Shown here piece after piece: positions 47,506 to 62,267 of a DNA stretch of 64,000 nt; position 1 is the first letter of the stretch, and each line of letters begins with the position of its first letter. A program made the position numbers and the translations under genes. This DNA comes from Diprion similis (taxonomy: Eukaryota > Arthropoda > Insecta > Hymenoptera > Diprionidae). The stretch lies in NCBI RefSeq assembly GCF_021155765.1, contig NC_060107.1:2586501-2650500 (forward strand). Direction: 5' to 3'. A model generated the notes under the pieces. The model was given only the letters and a program-made list of their open reading frames with translations, searched no databases and had not been told where the DNA came from.

Positions 47506-50206
47506 TTTTGAGCACAGGATTCGCGTTATTTCGGGAAACACGTTCCAGATTTTCGGTTGACTGGTCTAACTGGAGTGAACTCGAAGCATCCTTATTCGTC
47601 CTCCTCGACTTCCAGGGACTTATTGGAAACGCATTCGGACTGGGAACAGATTTCCAACCCCTGATAGTTGCGGGGGGTATCTATATGTATATACGCTTAC
47701 CTACCCCTGAAATAAGCGAGGATGCATGCGGTCATAACAGTCGAAGCCAACCGCGCTAATGATACTCGATGTGAACTCGATATTAACGAGCTTTACATCT
47801 GAAACTCGTGCGGTACGATAACTTTAAAGAAAAAATAACGCCCAGGAATTTTTTTTTTACACACTATTCTGTTCGCTATGGAGTATCCGAACACTTGTAT
47901 AGATTATTTGGAATTGATACGGGACGTGGAAAATTGGAACACATCGATGACGATGAAATTGGAATTTCGACCGAAGGCGGATTTTCAACGACAAATGAAT
48001 GGGAAAAGCAACATTACTCAGAGAAATTTTTGATTTTATTCGAATGTGCTCTTTGACAATTGTCATATAAAACTTTGTACAAAAATTTTCTTGTAATTTA
48101 AACGTTATTTGTGACGGTATTTAAATTGGAACGAAACGAATTTCAACAGATTTTTATAGAGTAGCTTTTATCGCACGATTTGTTGTGCGATTTTGTTGTG
48201 CAAAAATAAGAAAACACCCAAAGGATAAGGATCTGGAGGTTCAGGGGAATTCAGGGTAACTTCGAGATTCCCGAGGGAATCGGGGAAACGAGAGGCGAGC
48301 AACGATCTTGTCGAAGACAGGTGTGTCAGGTCATTCCATGAATTCGTTTCGAGTGGTAGAAAGAATCGCTTCTGCATCGATTTGCATGCAGCCGAGATTT
48401 GTTCTCGATGATGAAATTTGTTGGACACTTTAGAAATTACAGGAATTCTGCAAAAAAAAGTTCCGAATTTCAAAACGAACGGAGTTTTGGATGGTCGAAA
48501 AGCCAACGGCTCAAAGTTCCAAAATTGAAGATTCCGAAAGTTTAAGTTCCGATGTAGCAAAATTTCAAAAATCAAAATATACTCAGCAGGCGTAGTTTAC
48601 TCGACAAGTGGGTGCAAAGAATCAGAAAAACAGAAAATCTGAATCACCAGGATTCGAAACGTAAAAACATCGAACATCCAACACAAAAAAACACAAAAGT
48701 GGTGAAATTCCACCAAACCAAAAATTCACGGAACTGAAAATCCTCGAGCATTCAAAATTTTGATGTTTCGTCAAAGTTTGATTTATTTATATCATAAGTT
48801 TCGCCACCAAAAAGTTCGAAATTCTACGCTTTCGGGACTTTTTAAATTCGGGATTTCAACCCTGATTCACTGTGCGAAATCGTTCTTCCGCTATTTTAGA
48901 ATTTTATAGAAAATTTGGTAATTACTGAAACCGGAGAAGTTTCTCATTATGGTTACACCGTCTGCGTACCGCCCTTAAGGATGTACAGGATGTATGGTCC
49001 GTTCGAAAAAGTTCTGAAACAAAAACGAGATGAAACGGAGTTTCAACCCTTTCAGAATGGTTGTCCATAGCATTGGACATACATTTAAAAAATTTATAAT
49101 CAAAGTTTTTGCCGGACAGAATTCTTTTTAAGATATAAGTTTTATCAACAGTTTTAATAACTTTCTGAAAAAAAAAATATACATATATATTTAAGACTGT
49201 GTCACTAAATTTAAATATGTTTTCAACTATAAAAGTGCAGCTAAAGTAGTAAAAAAAAAAAAAAGTGTGTAATTTTCATTCTCATTTATAATTTTGTACG
49301 TTATATAAAATCAATTTTCGTCGTTTCGAAAAAATATTCATGTTTCTATGATTCGTCGTTTAATTTTCGCATTCCACGTGGAACAAAATTCGTCTTGCCA
49401 GTGGCGTGCAATTTACGCGTGCGCGGAGGGAAAACGTTTCGCGAAATCGCACAATGGCCAGCAATTCATGCTTGAAACGACTAATTCGCGGATTTCAACC
49501 CCCTCGGATCATTCAACGCGGTTTAAACCCCGATCGGGTAAAACCATTTCGTTCATTCGTTCATTCGTTCGTTCGTTCCTCGATCCTCGATCCCTAGCTG
49601 TTGGCATACGAGCGTATAATACCAGAGTTTATATACTCGGGTAAACATCGGGAATAAAGCTTGCCTGGAGCATAAATTGCGAGTAAAGAAATATACGTGC
49701 AAAGATTAACCGATCCTCTATGACAGGCTGAACGGGTGAAATGTACTGCGTGAATTCCAGTAATAAAAATTCCCATACATCACACGGTTGTAATGCGCAA
49801 CTTATTGCGTATAGCTACGCCCTTTACGTAGGATCATCTACAAACATATATGCACACGTCGACTTTTTTTTTGCATTGAAAGCGAGAAATTAGCGAAATT
49901 TGGGGAATCAGATTTGCAGTATATTGTACGATTATTCTTTTAACCCCCGTTTATTATTATTTTATAATTTTTATTCTCATTTTTTAAACATTCCAAAATC
50001 CCATTTTCATGGAATCCTTGAGCAATACTTTATCCCCCTCCCCCCCCCCCCCCCAGCCCCCTCCGCCTTTGAATTAATATTTCTGCACATTTCCTTCCAG
50101 CGAAATCACTTTCGCAATCAAAAATTGTGTAATAATATGGATATATTTTTTTACAACCTCGTGCAATTTTATCTGCTGAAGGATTTCGTTTTGCAGAGAA
50201 ATAGTG

Positions 50207-50250
<44 letters not shown>

Positions 50251-50667
50251 GGTGAGCTTGCGTCGGGGAATTGCATAACTTTTCTACATAAATTCCAGCA
50301 CGGTCGTATATTAAACATGATATTCGTACCTATATGCGTACGTTGGTATACATATATAATATGCAGTATGTGTATACATATTCGTATTATATATGTACGC
50401 GTTCAGCATGATGATATAGGAGGTATATTTTCACGAACCAATCTTAAAGTACAATGCAGGGTTTCATACCTTCGAGACTACGAATTGCGCCCTAAAATGA
50501 GCGAGGAAAAGTACGAGAAACAAAAATGGCAAAAAAAAAAAGAAACAAGAAAGTAAAACACTTTAATTAAAATCCTTCCGCATAAGAAGACGAAAAGCGA
50601 AGACGAAAAGCTTTTCCTGATATAATATAGGCATAAAAGTAACAATTGTTTAAATTTTGAGAAATTT

Positions 50668-50706
<39 letters not shown>

Positions 50707-50810
50707 CTCACTTTTAACCCCTTTTTTAAGATCCTCTCTACGCATATGTTGCGTACGTATGGTAAACCCATGAATGCACGATATACGGATACATTATACT
50801 CTGATGTGTA

Positions 50811-51195
50811 CAGGGTGTGTCAATTGAAACTCCGAGAATGGGAGAAACTCGGTTGTCTTGATCAAAGTCAGGTTCGAAGTCTACGTCTAGGTAAGCACTG
50901 TGAACGAGGAACAATAATGAAGATATGACAACAAAGAAAAGACGACGGCACGAAATGTCAACAATTAGGTTCGTTTTGTCTGTTCTCATCCCTCGCTCTT
51001 TGTCATATCGTGACTTTATTTCTCATTAGCACTGAATACTTGTACCAAGACTTCGAACCTTACTTTGACACGAAGACAACTGAGCTTCTCTCATTCTCGG
51101 AGTTTCGATTGACTCACTCCAGACTGGCTGAAAGATACGACCTGATTCGTCAACTAAGCTCCTCCCATTCTCGGCGTTTCAATTGACTCACCCTG
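50811..51195. mobile_element. Tc1/mariner-type MITE with TA target site
   Basis: A 385-base element flanked by TA (50809-50810, 51196-51197). The left end CAGGGTGTGTCAATTGAAAC pairs with the right end GTTTCAATTGACTCACCCTG, and the arms continue through CTCCGAGAATGGGAG. A second inner copy of the arm (CTCTCATTCTCGGAGTTTCG, near 51086) shows partial duplication of the right end. Confidence 0.8.
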
Positions 51196-52437
51196 TACAT
51201 GTATCACTAGCTCATAGCGCGGTCCTCAGAAAGCGGTTTCAATGGCTTGAAACGCATCGGGCTCAGCATTCGCTCTGCATATATACTGCAATCATCGGGG
51301 TTGGTTACACTTCGAAAGTCGGTGGAAAAGAGCGCATTTCGCACAAGTGCACAGGGTGCAGTATCTACGTCAGAGTAGTTTATAAGTATGTATGTTATAT
51401 GTATATACATATATATATATATAGGAGGTGCCGCGATATTGCGGCGTACCCTAAAACGTTTTCTCCTTCTTTCTTTTTTTTTTTGTCTTTTTTTACTTAC
51501 TTTTCAAAAATTATTGGTTTCGGTAGAAAATAACTTTTTCTAATTTTAACGAATCCACACGTTTTCGAACATCTGGAATATCCGACAAACAGATTTTTAG
51601 AAAAATATTGGTCTCTCTCCAGTCAGTCCGAAAAAAAATGTGAAATCTACAGGATTTTACGGCGGAACGATGGGCATGAAAAATTCCCATCTTCCGTTTA
51701 TCTTCTACTTCCGGTTCTACCGGAAATAAAGCGATGTTCAATGTTTAACTGACAAATATTTACCGTTTCCAAACAAATGACTCCGTTTTTTTTTCCGAAA
51801 TTACATATTTACTTTAAAAAAAAAAAGAATTTATAAACTTTTTTCTCTTTTTTCAATTTTCTTTCAAAACTTTTTCACTCATCCGTCACCGAAATCATCG
51901 CTGAAGAATCTTCCATTTTTAAAAAAAATGTCGGTCAAAAGTATCGCCATTAAACTGTTCTTCTCCCAGCTTGTTTTATTTATTTACAAATAGTCCTACA
52001 GGATGTATTAAATATATACGTATACCTGCGATTTAAATCTGTAACTTGAAAGAATATAATCTCTCATCTCATTCCCTGATTGATTTTAGGGGTGGAAAGC
52101 GGGAAAGCTTTCGATCGCAGAGCAATACTAGCGATTGGGGATTGGGGGATGGAATTCCCCCTGTTGAAACCGGTGAGATTCCGTCAGGTGGCCGAGGGTA
52201 TTAAATCCCGTGAACCGAATCGAACTCGGTCGCATCGTCCATCGCACTGCAGCAGCACTTACAACTGAATCGTGAACTGCAGTCTGGTTTCGGATCAGCT
52301 GAACCGCGTATTTTTATCCGGATTAATTGAATCGAGGTGACGATTTTAGAGAGGGAAAAACAGAGAGAGAGTGATCGAGATAAGGGTGGGAAAAAACGGC
52401 GAGTGCACTGGTCCAACTTTGATGGTGGATAATGGCA

Positions 52438-52480
52438 GGTGGAAAGTGGAAAGTGGAAAGTGGAAAGTGGAAAGTGGAAA
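52438..52480. repeat. GTGGAAA minisatellite
   Basis: Six head-to-tail copies of a seven-base unit; the leucine/proline-rich minus-strand frame here is a by-product. Confidence 0.9.
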
Positions 52481-54507
52481 GGCATACATAAGGGGGCGAG
52501 AAGGAGACGCAAAGAAGGCGTAGGTGTGAGGGTGTGGGTTAAGGAACTACTTCTGGGTCATGTTGGAGATCGAGGTACGTCCTTCTCGAGTGGCGGCGGC
52601 GGTTTGTCTTCCTGAACAAAAGCTTCTCGTCCGGATAATTGAGCGGTAATCTGGCCGAGCATCCTCGAGACGATTTTCTCTCCGGGGGATTTAAAGCTCA
52701 TCGCCCACTTCCATTTTCCGTTCGTTCTTTCATTCGTTCGTTTGTTCGTTCGCAGGCGACGTTTCGCGGAGCTTTCGCTCCTCCCTTCCACCCTTCATCC
52801 CCTTCTCCATCCCCTTCTTATTTGCTAGGCTCGTTATCGAAACGTGAATTTTCTTCCATTTACACACGGCACGGATCAAATTTCTTTCCCGAATAATTCC
52901 TATAGGGTTGGAAAAAGTGTACGAACCGTAATAAAAATTATCTCAATAATAGTATCTGTGTTTGGTAATCTAAGAAGGGTAACAAACATGCAAAAATTGA
53001 AGTACCTAACGAAATGTTTGAAATTTCCATGTATCGCCCATTCAAAATATTCTCCCTTCCAAATTCTAACCCCCCAACCCCTAGACGACGTTCTCCTCGA
53101 CACCATGGATCTACCACGACCATACCTTCTACTTTGCGCATGTCTTACCATTCATTCATTAATTACGTAAGAGTCCCAAGGGGTAGAGGAGGGTTTAAAA
53201 AAACTATACGTGACCTTGTCTCGTAGGAACATGGGGGGGGGGGGGGGGGGGGTAAAAGTCATTCTCATGTAATATTTTACAAGCCTGAATACGCGGAATA
53301 GACATTTTCTATGGAGAAAAAATGTTTCGACAAACTATGAGATCTATTTTAAAAATTTTTTATATACAATTTCATTTACCTATATGTTGTTATTGTAAAA
53401 AAAAAATTTATTTCACAATAAATTTTTAAAATCATAAATGTCTTCATATTTGCACACTTTGAAGCTTATAAATGAAAACAATAGATAAAATCTTAGGTAA
53501 GAAGTGGGAGGGGGAGTCCAAGAAATCTTATGTGTTCTTACACGGGGTAGGGGGAGGTGGGGGGGGGGGGGGGGGGTAAAAATGTTTAAAATCGTCCGTA
53601 ATTGCGTAATTAATGAATGGCCCCTCATCACGTGACGGGCACAGACGAGATCTCTCAGCGAATCATCAGGCTTTGCACGCCTCTTCTCAACGTCATCAAC
53701 CATTTTCTGGGTCATTGCGTATTCCCTGTAGGGTGTTAAAAGGGTTTCTCATACGGCCAATCAAGAAAAATCGGACTCCCTTCCTCCCTCCCTCCCTCCC
53801 ACCCACCCTTCTCTGATGCAGATTATCGTTTTATTCCACTTCTGGGCTGCTTGTCGAAAGTAAGGAAGCGGTTTTCGATGTTTTCCAAAGAGTTTGATTA
53901 GAAAGGCTGTACAAGGTACAAGGTCATTCGGGATCTCGTATCACGTGGTAAGTTGGTTTATATCTTATATCTGACCGGAAGACAACAGGCTGTTTTGGGA
54001 GAAACTGGAGAGTAGTCGGACTGGTTACCCGTTCCCTCGGGAGTTCCGTAGGACGGCAAGCTTCTTGGATCACTATTGTTCTCGCATTAATTAACTTGAA
54101 CGACTTGCCTTCTGTTTTCCCAAGAAAGTCACGTAAAAAAAAAAAAAAAAAATATAAAATTCAACGATGAGATGTGGGCACGACTAGAAAAAAAAAAAAA
54201 AAAAAAAAAAACAACAACAACAGCAACAACAACGAAACCGACAACAACATCAAACAGCAACAACCCTTGACGTAGAAATAAACCTGACAAGTAAATTCGA
54301 CCAATAACACAAGCCAAGATGTATCAAGAATTTGGTAAAATGGTTCTAGAATTCGGTGGTTCAAAATGAACATATAGGCGATTCCGCAATTTATGGAGAT
54401 GATAAAGGCAGGCACCGCGTGGCACTATTCCTGGCATGAGCTAACCGGAATACTGAATTGCGGAACGGAAACGAGGAGATAAAACCGACACGCCATATCG
54501 TGAACAC

Positions 54508-54508
<1 letters not shown>

Positions 54509-54560
<52 letters not shown>
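54509..54560. repeat. AG microsatellite
   Basis: A long uninterrupted AG run, the longest dinucleotide repeat seen in the window. Confidence 0.9.
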
Positions 54561-54564
<4 letters not shown>

Positions 54565-56639
54565 AGGGGGTAGTTTTGTGTGCAGAGAGCATACATATAT
54601 ATATATATACATGTGTAGATGTGGGGAGTGTATAGGAAATACATACTGGGGGGGGGGGGGGGGGGGGGAGGGAGCGACGGGAAGAAATACGATGAAAGGT
54701 GCAATTGAATTCACGTTCGCCTCGGCGAATCGATGCGATCTCAGTGCTTGTATTTATATATCTATCCATCTATCTATCTACCTCCCTTCCCTCCCCCCTC
54801 GCCCTCTATCTTCTTGTATTGATAAGAGCGAAGTGGCTGCACAACAGTTGAAACAATTTCGTCGAATACCTGTACGATCAGAAAAAAAAAGATTCTTCAT
54901 CGTCTGTTACGGAGGGAAATTTTTTTTTTTTTTCAATCTTTTTATTCCCGACTCCAGACCAGAATGTTGGCTTTTTTTTTTTTTTACCTGAAAACCTGGA
55001 CGAAAGTAGGATATTGTTATCGGTAACACTTTTCTCCCGCATTTGCAGTAAATATGAGGCTATGTTTTCCGCATTTGATAATCTCCGACTTTATTCCCTT
55101 GGTACGTAATGTGATATTGTTTGAATATAGATTAACCTACAAATTATATAATAATATAATCGTTGTGCCGAAGGGATGAAAAAAATATTTCTTTAATTTC
55201 ATTCCATAGAGATTCATTTCAGCGGAATAAATTTTTTTTGTCTCTTATCAAGGATAAAATTCTCTGTAATATATGACTCGTACGTATTCGAGTGAATTTA
55301 TTTGTTTTTTTTTTTTCCATCTGCCAGGTATTAATTCGATAGATTACTATTTGAGAAAATTGTCCCTTAAAAAAAAAAAAAACATAAAGAAGAAAAAGAA
55401 AAAGAAAAAAAATCATCAACTTCGAGTTACTTGTTGAAATCACACGCGATTCGAACGAGAGTTTCGCAGGACAATGGACATTTCTGTATTTATAATACAA
55501 GCTTCGTTTCAAAACAACGGGTTCGGCGAAAATTTTGCCGGACGTAGGTGTACTGCGCGAAGGGGGAAGTTTGACGGGCTTAACACGGGGTTAAAAAATT
55601 AATCCTCGTTCACTCAGTCACTCAATCTCGGTGGGGGGGGGGGGGGGGGGGGGGGGGAGGGGGGTGAAACGCGACGCATGACAGCTCGGTAAAACAGCTA
55701 GAAATGCGCGTTTTTAACACCAAAAATCCATTCTCATCGGTCACAATGTCTACATGGAAATTATACAGCTTGCATGGGAATATTACTGTCGTTTTTGGCT
55801 GAAGGGGATTCGAATAATTGAAGAAGAGAATTAACCCTCCGTCGGTAAGGTGGGTCTATGATATTTTTTCAACAGGATTGTGATTTCAAATATGTGAAAA
55901 AATTTACTAGTACTATCTTGGATGTATAGATTGGTTAAAAATAGTTTATTTCGCTACTTACAATTTCGTTTAAAAAAAGAGGGATACTTATTTTTTTTTT
56001 TTTTCCTCTGGTTTTTAATATAGAAAGGTACAAAAAACCCTTAAAGACCAACGTTACCCACGGACGATTAAGGGGTCCCCCTTCATCCCTTAAAAGAGCT
56101 TTTGAACGAAAACTAAAAAAATTCAAAAAAAAAAAAAAAAAAAAAAAATCCACTTATACGGCGATTTTAAATTCTCATCTTCAATTTGAGGAAGATCAGA
56201 GTATAGCGATTGGTGTGCAGGACAATATCGCATATCCGATATCGATTCTCTGTTCGGATGATCGGGGTTGCGGTGACACTTGAGCATGAAAGTTGAAAAA
56301 TTCCAACCTCGTCGTAACTCAACTTTGGAAAATCGAGGGACGTTGCACACGCTGAGAATTTATATTCTCTATATCTTCTTTATATCGAGCCGTGCAGCTA
56401 CGAGAGTTTAAGTTCGGAAGTTGGTGCACCGGGTGTTGAAGTACACGGCGGTCGTTCAAACATTTTGTATCCGGTAATTGAATCGACGAGGATATTACAG
56501 CTCGCGAGTTTAACAGCATTTCCGGGCGATATTATTCGCCCGTTTTATCTCTATTAAAAATATTTTCAACGATTCCATTCGATCATTTTAATAATTTTTT
56601 TGAGGAAGTACTTTTTTCATAATTTAAATGAATTTTTCT

Positions 56640-56677
<38 letters not shown>

Positions 56678-59600
56678 TATTTTTTTATTATTATTATTAC
56701 ACAAATTTTTCATCCTGTATACACTCGATTCTGAAAGTCTGAAAGTTAATCGATCTGAACACCCTCGACGATGGTGAGAATAATTCGCTTTTTGAGTCTA
56801 TATGGGCTGCAGCAGCTGTATAATTCGAGTCAGGCAAGTGCAGCGAGAAACGCATTGCAAGCCGAGCGGAAGGCTGTCGGCAGCCTCTTCCAAGGGGTGC
56901 ATTGTGCTTGGCAGAGGTTTGCAGGGGTGGCATCGACCAGGCGAGAATAATGCTGCATTATGCACCAGCAGCCCGAGTCACGCATGCACAGGGTGGAAAC
57001 GCGCGGTTCGTCGCTTCGGGATCCAGGAATAGATTGTTATTAACTAACCCGAGGATCACTCGCTGAGCTGTGTTTTTTCAAATTCACGTTTATCTGTTTT
57101 CAGAAAAAAATTAGAGAGTTATTGATAAATCACACCGAAAATTAAAAGTCGAGTTATCGTTAGATCGTCACGTTTTGAAGCTTAGAGAATCGCTGAAGAA
57201 TTTTTGTCACCACAAACCCCGAAATCATATTAAAATAATTCGATAACAATTGCCGAATTTCTTTTCAAATTTGAAAAAAATATAATAGGAAATTTTTTTT
57301 TCTTGGGTATATATTTTTTTACAAGAGTAATAATATTTTTTTTAAATCTGTAATCAGGAGGTTTTAGTGAACATTAGTGTTACTATCTGTAAAAAAAATC
57401 ACATCACGATACTAGAAAATCTAAACGAATTGCACTTCTTCTAAATGAAAATTATTTTGGACCGCTAATCACAAATCTAAGGTCAGATTTGCAAAATTTA
57501 AATTTGGCGTATACGATGAGCTGAAAAACAAAAAACGAAAAATATTTGGATTTTGATGAAAATTGGCACTCGCGAATCTGATGTCAGATTACGAAATCCA
57601 AAATGGCGATCCAACATGGTGGAAAAAATCTAAAACTAGTCCAATCGTGGTAGAAATTGATGGGCGGAGGTTTTTTGGGTCGCCGAAAACGAATCCGACG
57701 TCAGACTTTCAAAATTTGTAATCGCAAAACCAATATATTGGTTCAAAATAAAAAGAATCGTCATATTTTCATGTACTATGACTTTAAAATCGTTAATCAC
57801 GAATTCGAATTAGATAAAATTGTTATTTCTTTCGTAGAAAAACCGGCAATTTCGTGGTTTTGGCCAATGGCCATTCGAAGACCCGATATTCCCTGAAATT
57901 TTTCGATCTAGCAGGCATTCTTGGCAAAAGCATAAAACCTTTTTTCTACAAATCCTGCAGGTATCTATAATACTTGCATTATAAATCCTCGTGTATATAA
58001 TAACAATAAATCATATTCACGATGAAATATGATCTTAAAGCCTTTACAAGCCATGACATAAGTCGACAGACGACATGTTATGCCGTTCATTTTTGGTCCC
58101 TTGAAAGGTAACTGGAGACACGCGATTTTCAACCCCCTGCCAAGACAAGGGTTAAAAAAAAAAAAGTGTTGTTTAGAACCGAGGGATCGACGTGCCCGTC
58201 GCCGATTTACATATATATCTTTCCACCCACATCTAGATATAGTATATATATATATATGTGTTATACACAGAGAAATGAAAAACGAAAGAACGAAAAATCG
58301 ACTGCGACAGCCGTCTGTCCGAAAATATGTACCGACTTGTATTACGCACATCGCGATTAGAGTGATAAACTGATATATGATATACAGATTGGCGTGATCG
58401 GGGTGTAGATCTGTTTTTTTTTTTTTTTTTTTTCGTTATTATTTTTTTTTTTTTGTTTTTGTTCTTGTTTATCTATATATTTCACCTTTTTTCGTACCGT
58501 ACCGGAAGGGTGCGAGGGGGTGGGAGGGTAAAATAATGGATGACCTGTCTCGTTAGCGGAAATACCGTGCAGCACGTTCGAATTCGTGCCCACCGATCAG
58601 ACACGTACGCATCGAGCTGTTTCTACCCTGGCTGAGTTCTCTACTGCATTTTTTATCATTTATTTCCAGGTATCGTTCCGTCTATACACTTCATACTATA
58701 AGCTGAAAAAAGCGAATCGAGGATTGTAACGAGTCTGTGATAAATTGACACGTGGAGTCGGAGAGCGCGAAATATGAATTAAAATAAGCGCACAAAAGGG
58801 TGGAGAAAGTTTTTATATCGATTGTAACTCGAACAGCTGTGGCTCATATATTGTACATTTTTATTTCGATGGAAACTGGCTTGATTGTATCTGATATGAA
58901 TAATGAAACAACAACAAAGAAAGAAAAGAAAAAGAAAAAATAAAACGAAATATTCACAGCAATAATGTATTTGATATGGACGTTAATATAAACAAAAGAA
59001 AAGATAATTGATATTATATATATATATGGATAGTTCGGTGATAAGGCAAAGTATAAAACAACTTTGTTTTAGAACGTTACAAGACAAGTAGATTATTGTG
59101 ACAAATATTTGCCGAACTTGGTCTCAACATACATACAGATATCATCAATTATTCATATCGCCCAAAAGCCAAAGTTTGGCACACGGTGTTCGTTTTACTC
59201 CCTGTAAAGGTTCTTTTCGTGTTTACGATTTTACACGTCCCGGGGATTTTGGCGAGAGGAAACTTTTCGCTTTTACAAATGAACGTCAAGTCGGTAGGTA
59301 TATATATATATTATTATATATATATATATGGTATAATATTATATACATATATAATATTCCTCTCCTACCTGTTCGTGAGGGTGAATTTAACATTATCTAG
59401 AGTAAAGCCGAATACATTTGTTGGGCGAAAAAGCAGGGAGTGGAAAGAAGAGTAAAAAAAGTTGGAAATGATTGCTGAGATTCTGGAAAGTCTCTCTCGG
59501 TCGTTGAAATTCGCGAAAAACGTAATTTGCGAGAAATTCTATTCGACGAATGTATATAAGCAATGATCTCGGGGTATTGATCATGCTCGATCTCCTCAAT

Positions 59601-60576
59601 TATCGATTCTCAGATCGATGAAAATTTCTCAAATTATCGAATCATAATGTGGAATAGGAAATGCGAAATTATACGCGTTATATTTGACATGAAATCGTAG
59701 GTACGCACGATCAGATAATGTTATTGATAAAAAACGCACCTCGCGTGTTAACACGCGTGCTTGATTATGGTGTTCAGATATCCCACTCAGTCGGTAGTCA
59801 AAATAATACTGTACGATTATAATTCTTTACTATTGTAGATACGCGACGAATCGTTAATTTTTGGATTAGCGTCACGTTTGATATATTTATACCTACCATG
59901 TATAATTCTCACGTGCATGAGTTCACATGCTTGATTATTGAATTTAATTACAACGTATATTCGTGTTTTTTTTTTGTTAAAACGTTGCAGGTTCAACGAA
60001 ATCAAAAAAAAAAAAAATCACATCCGAGTAGATGGCTAGAAAAGTAGGCGAAGTTTGAAAATTTTTCTCAAAAAAAAAAAAAAAAAAAAAACCATTCGTT
60101 ATATCGAAATATAATATCGAGCCGTTTGTTGCTAAGGATTTTTTATTTTTTTTTCTTATTGAGGAAACAGTCAACGTTTCGACTATAACGTTCGCTTTCC
60201 CGCCTAAGTTCAAAACCTTTTTTTGGATCATAGAAAAATAAATAATTGAATTTAAAAAATCTAGACGCAATGAATAAGGCAAAATGTACAAAAACATTGT
60301 GTCCAAATTTGGTAAAAATTGGTCGTGTCGTTTTCGAGGTATCCTAGGCGATAACTCGGAAACGCAGTTTCGAGATAATCGAGTTTAAAGTTCGTTGAAT
60401 CGGTCGCAATTTGTAGAATTCTTTGGATTTCATGATGCAATTTACACACAATATTCTTCATACTCTAAACTTTCATAAACGGGAATAAAAAGAAAGTCGA
60501 TTTTCTAAAATATTTTACTCAGCTGTGCCTCCTTAAGACTATATGTAATTAAGATTTTGGTTAAAATAGCTATTTA

Positions 60577-60940
60577 TGTAGCATGCCCGTAAACCGCCTG
60601 TTTTTTTGACAAGGATAAAGATTTCAGGACGAGCTGAAGGCGAGCCGAAAGCGATCCGGAAGCGAGTACTGAAATTATCCGAGTCAAAAAACGGTTTACG
60701 GGCATGCCACATACAATATTTTTTACGGAATGGGCATTGAAAAGCAAAACGAAGAGTGAGGTTATGTCGCGATCTGTTCGACGAAGCTACTTTATTCGGC
60801 AGTTTGGGATGCGCACTTCGAACTGCGCATAAAAACTGCGGAATAAAGACTTTATTCCGCAACTTTGTTCGCTGCCGTATAAAGCGTCACTTTACGGAAC
60901 GAAAACTGCGACAAAAAGTTAACTTTTCAATGCCCATGCC
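60577..60940. mobile_element. Adjacent small palindromic elements
   Basis: GCATGCCCGTAAACCG near 60581 pairs with CGGTTTACGGGCATGC ending near 60707. Immediately right, GGGCATTGAAAAG (near 60732) pairs with CTTTTCAATGCCC ending near 60937. Both ends share GGGCAT, so they may be one nested element. Confidence 0.55.
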
Positions 60941-61656
60941 TCAAAAAAGATTTTGTTTAATCCCTAAAATAATGAATGAGAAATAAACTTACATAACATC
61001 GGTATAAATTAGTCAAGTTGTTCAACGATCTGCAGTTGTTCAATCACGCAGGTACAGTCTGTTTAATTAAATTGTCTGCGTCTGTTCACCCGTCTAGTAC
61101 ACACACAGATACATCGTTGCAGTATACATATAGTGTCTAAATTGCGAAATCTATTTCGGCATGATCGCACTTCGTATTAGTGAACCGAAGCAAAAGCTCA
61201 GCAAGAGGCTAAGCCTGCAGTGCTAATATTGTTCTCTGAGAATGCATGGATGCGTTGCCGATCGTTTCGGGGCATGTAATTCCAATAATTTAACGATCGC
61301 ACCCGGCATGCGTTGTTGTGGGAACAGGTGTTTACCCCAAAGGCATAATCTCACGCTCCCAGGTCTAGACTCAAAGAGTCAAAAGTCTAGACTGCATTGA
61401 GTCGAGAAAGAGCATCGGGTGAAAAAAACCGAGAAATATATGGAGGGTTGGTTGTTATTTTCCGAGAAAATTTAAGGGGTGCTATTAGGCGCTGTTAATA
61501 TAATACGTTGCGTGTAGAAATCTGGCACCTTGTAAAAACCTTTCTTATCGAGATTGTTTAACCTCACGATTCGAACGTTTTTTTCGTTCATCTTAATTTT
61601 TGGTTGATTATTTTCTCTGGTTTTTTTTTTTTTTTTTTTTTTTCTTCTTTTGACGA

Positions 61657-62267
61657 CCAATAAAAAGATAGAACTTTGAACCTTTTCTTACATATTTATG
61701 AAGATTTCAATAGTGTGTGAAAAAATTTTTAGGTGTAAATATTCGTAACAAAATGAGTTGTACCATCCCACAAACAGCCATCTTGAAAAAACGGTTGTTT
61801 AGTATTTCCACGATATCTCAAAAACGGTTTCACCGATTGTTTTGCAATTTTGATGGGAAATTTGCACATGCATAGTCGTAGGATGAACTACAATCATTTG
61901 AAAATTCCGAGCGATTCCATTTTTTTTTTTTAAACAAAGTTATCGAAAAAAATTAATCATAAAATTTCATGACTTTTTTAGATAATTTTGCTTAAAAAAA
62001 AAAATAGAAACGCTCGGAATTCTCAAATGATCGTAGTTCATCCTACGACTATGCATGTGAAAATTTCCCATTGAAATTGTAAAGCAATCGGTAAAACCGT
62101 TTTTGAGATATCGTGAAGACACTCAACAACCTTTTTTTCAAGATGGGTGTCTTCGAGGTGGTACAATTCATTTTGTTACGGAGATTTATGACTAAAATTT
62201 TTTTTACACACTACTGAAATGTTAATAAATATACAATAAAAAGTTGAAAGTTCTATCTTTTTATTGG
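61657..62267. mobile_element. Long-armed fold-back element
   Basis: A 611-base near-perfect palindrome. The left end CCAATAAAAAGATAGAACTT and right end AAGTTCTATCTTTTTATTGG (with small gaps) begin arms of about 270 bases, and blocks such as GTCGTAGGATGAACTAC and CATCCTACGAC near the centre pair too. The A/T-rich loop lies at about 61920-61990. No transposase frame is present. Confidence 0.8.

Noticed and set aside
50738-50989. Minus-strand hydrophobic frame
   Set aside because: Lies across the end of the 50811-51195 MITE; composition is explained by the element.
52201-52512. Minus-strand frame with a signal-like start
   Set aside because: Starts at TTG and consists largely of the GTGGAAA minisatellite.
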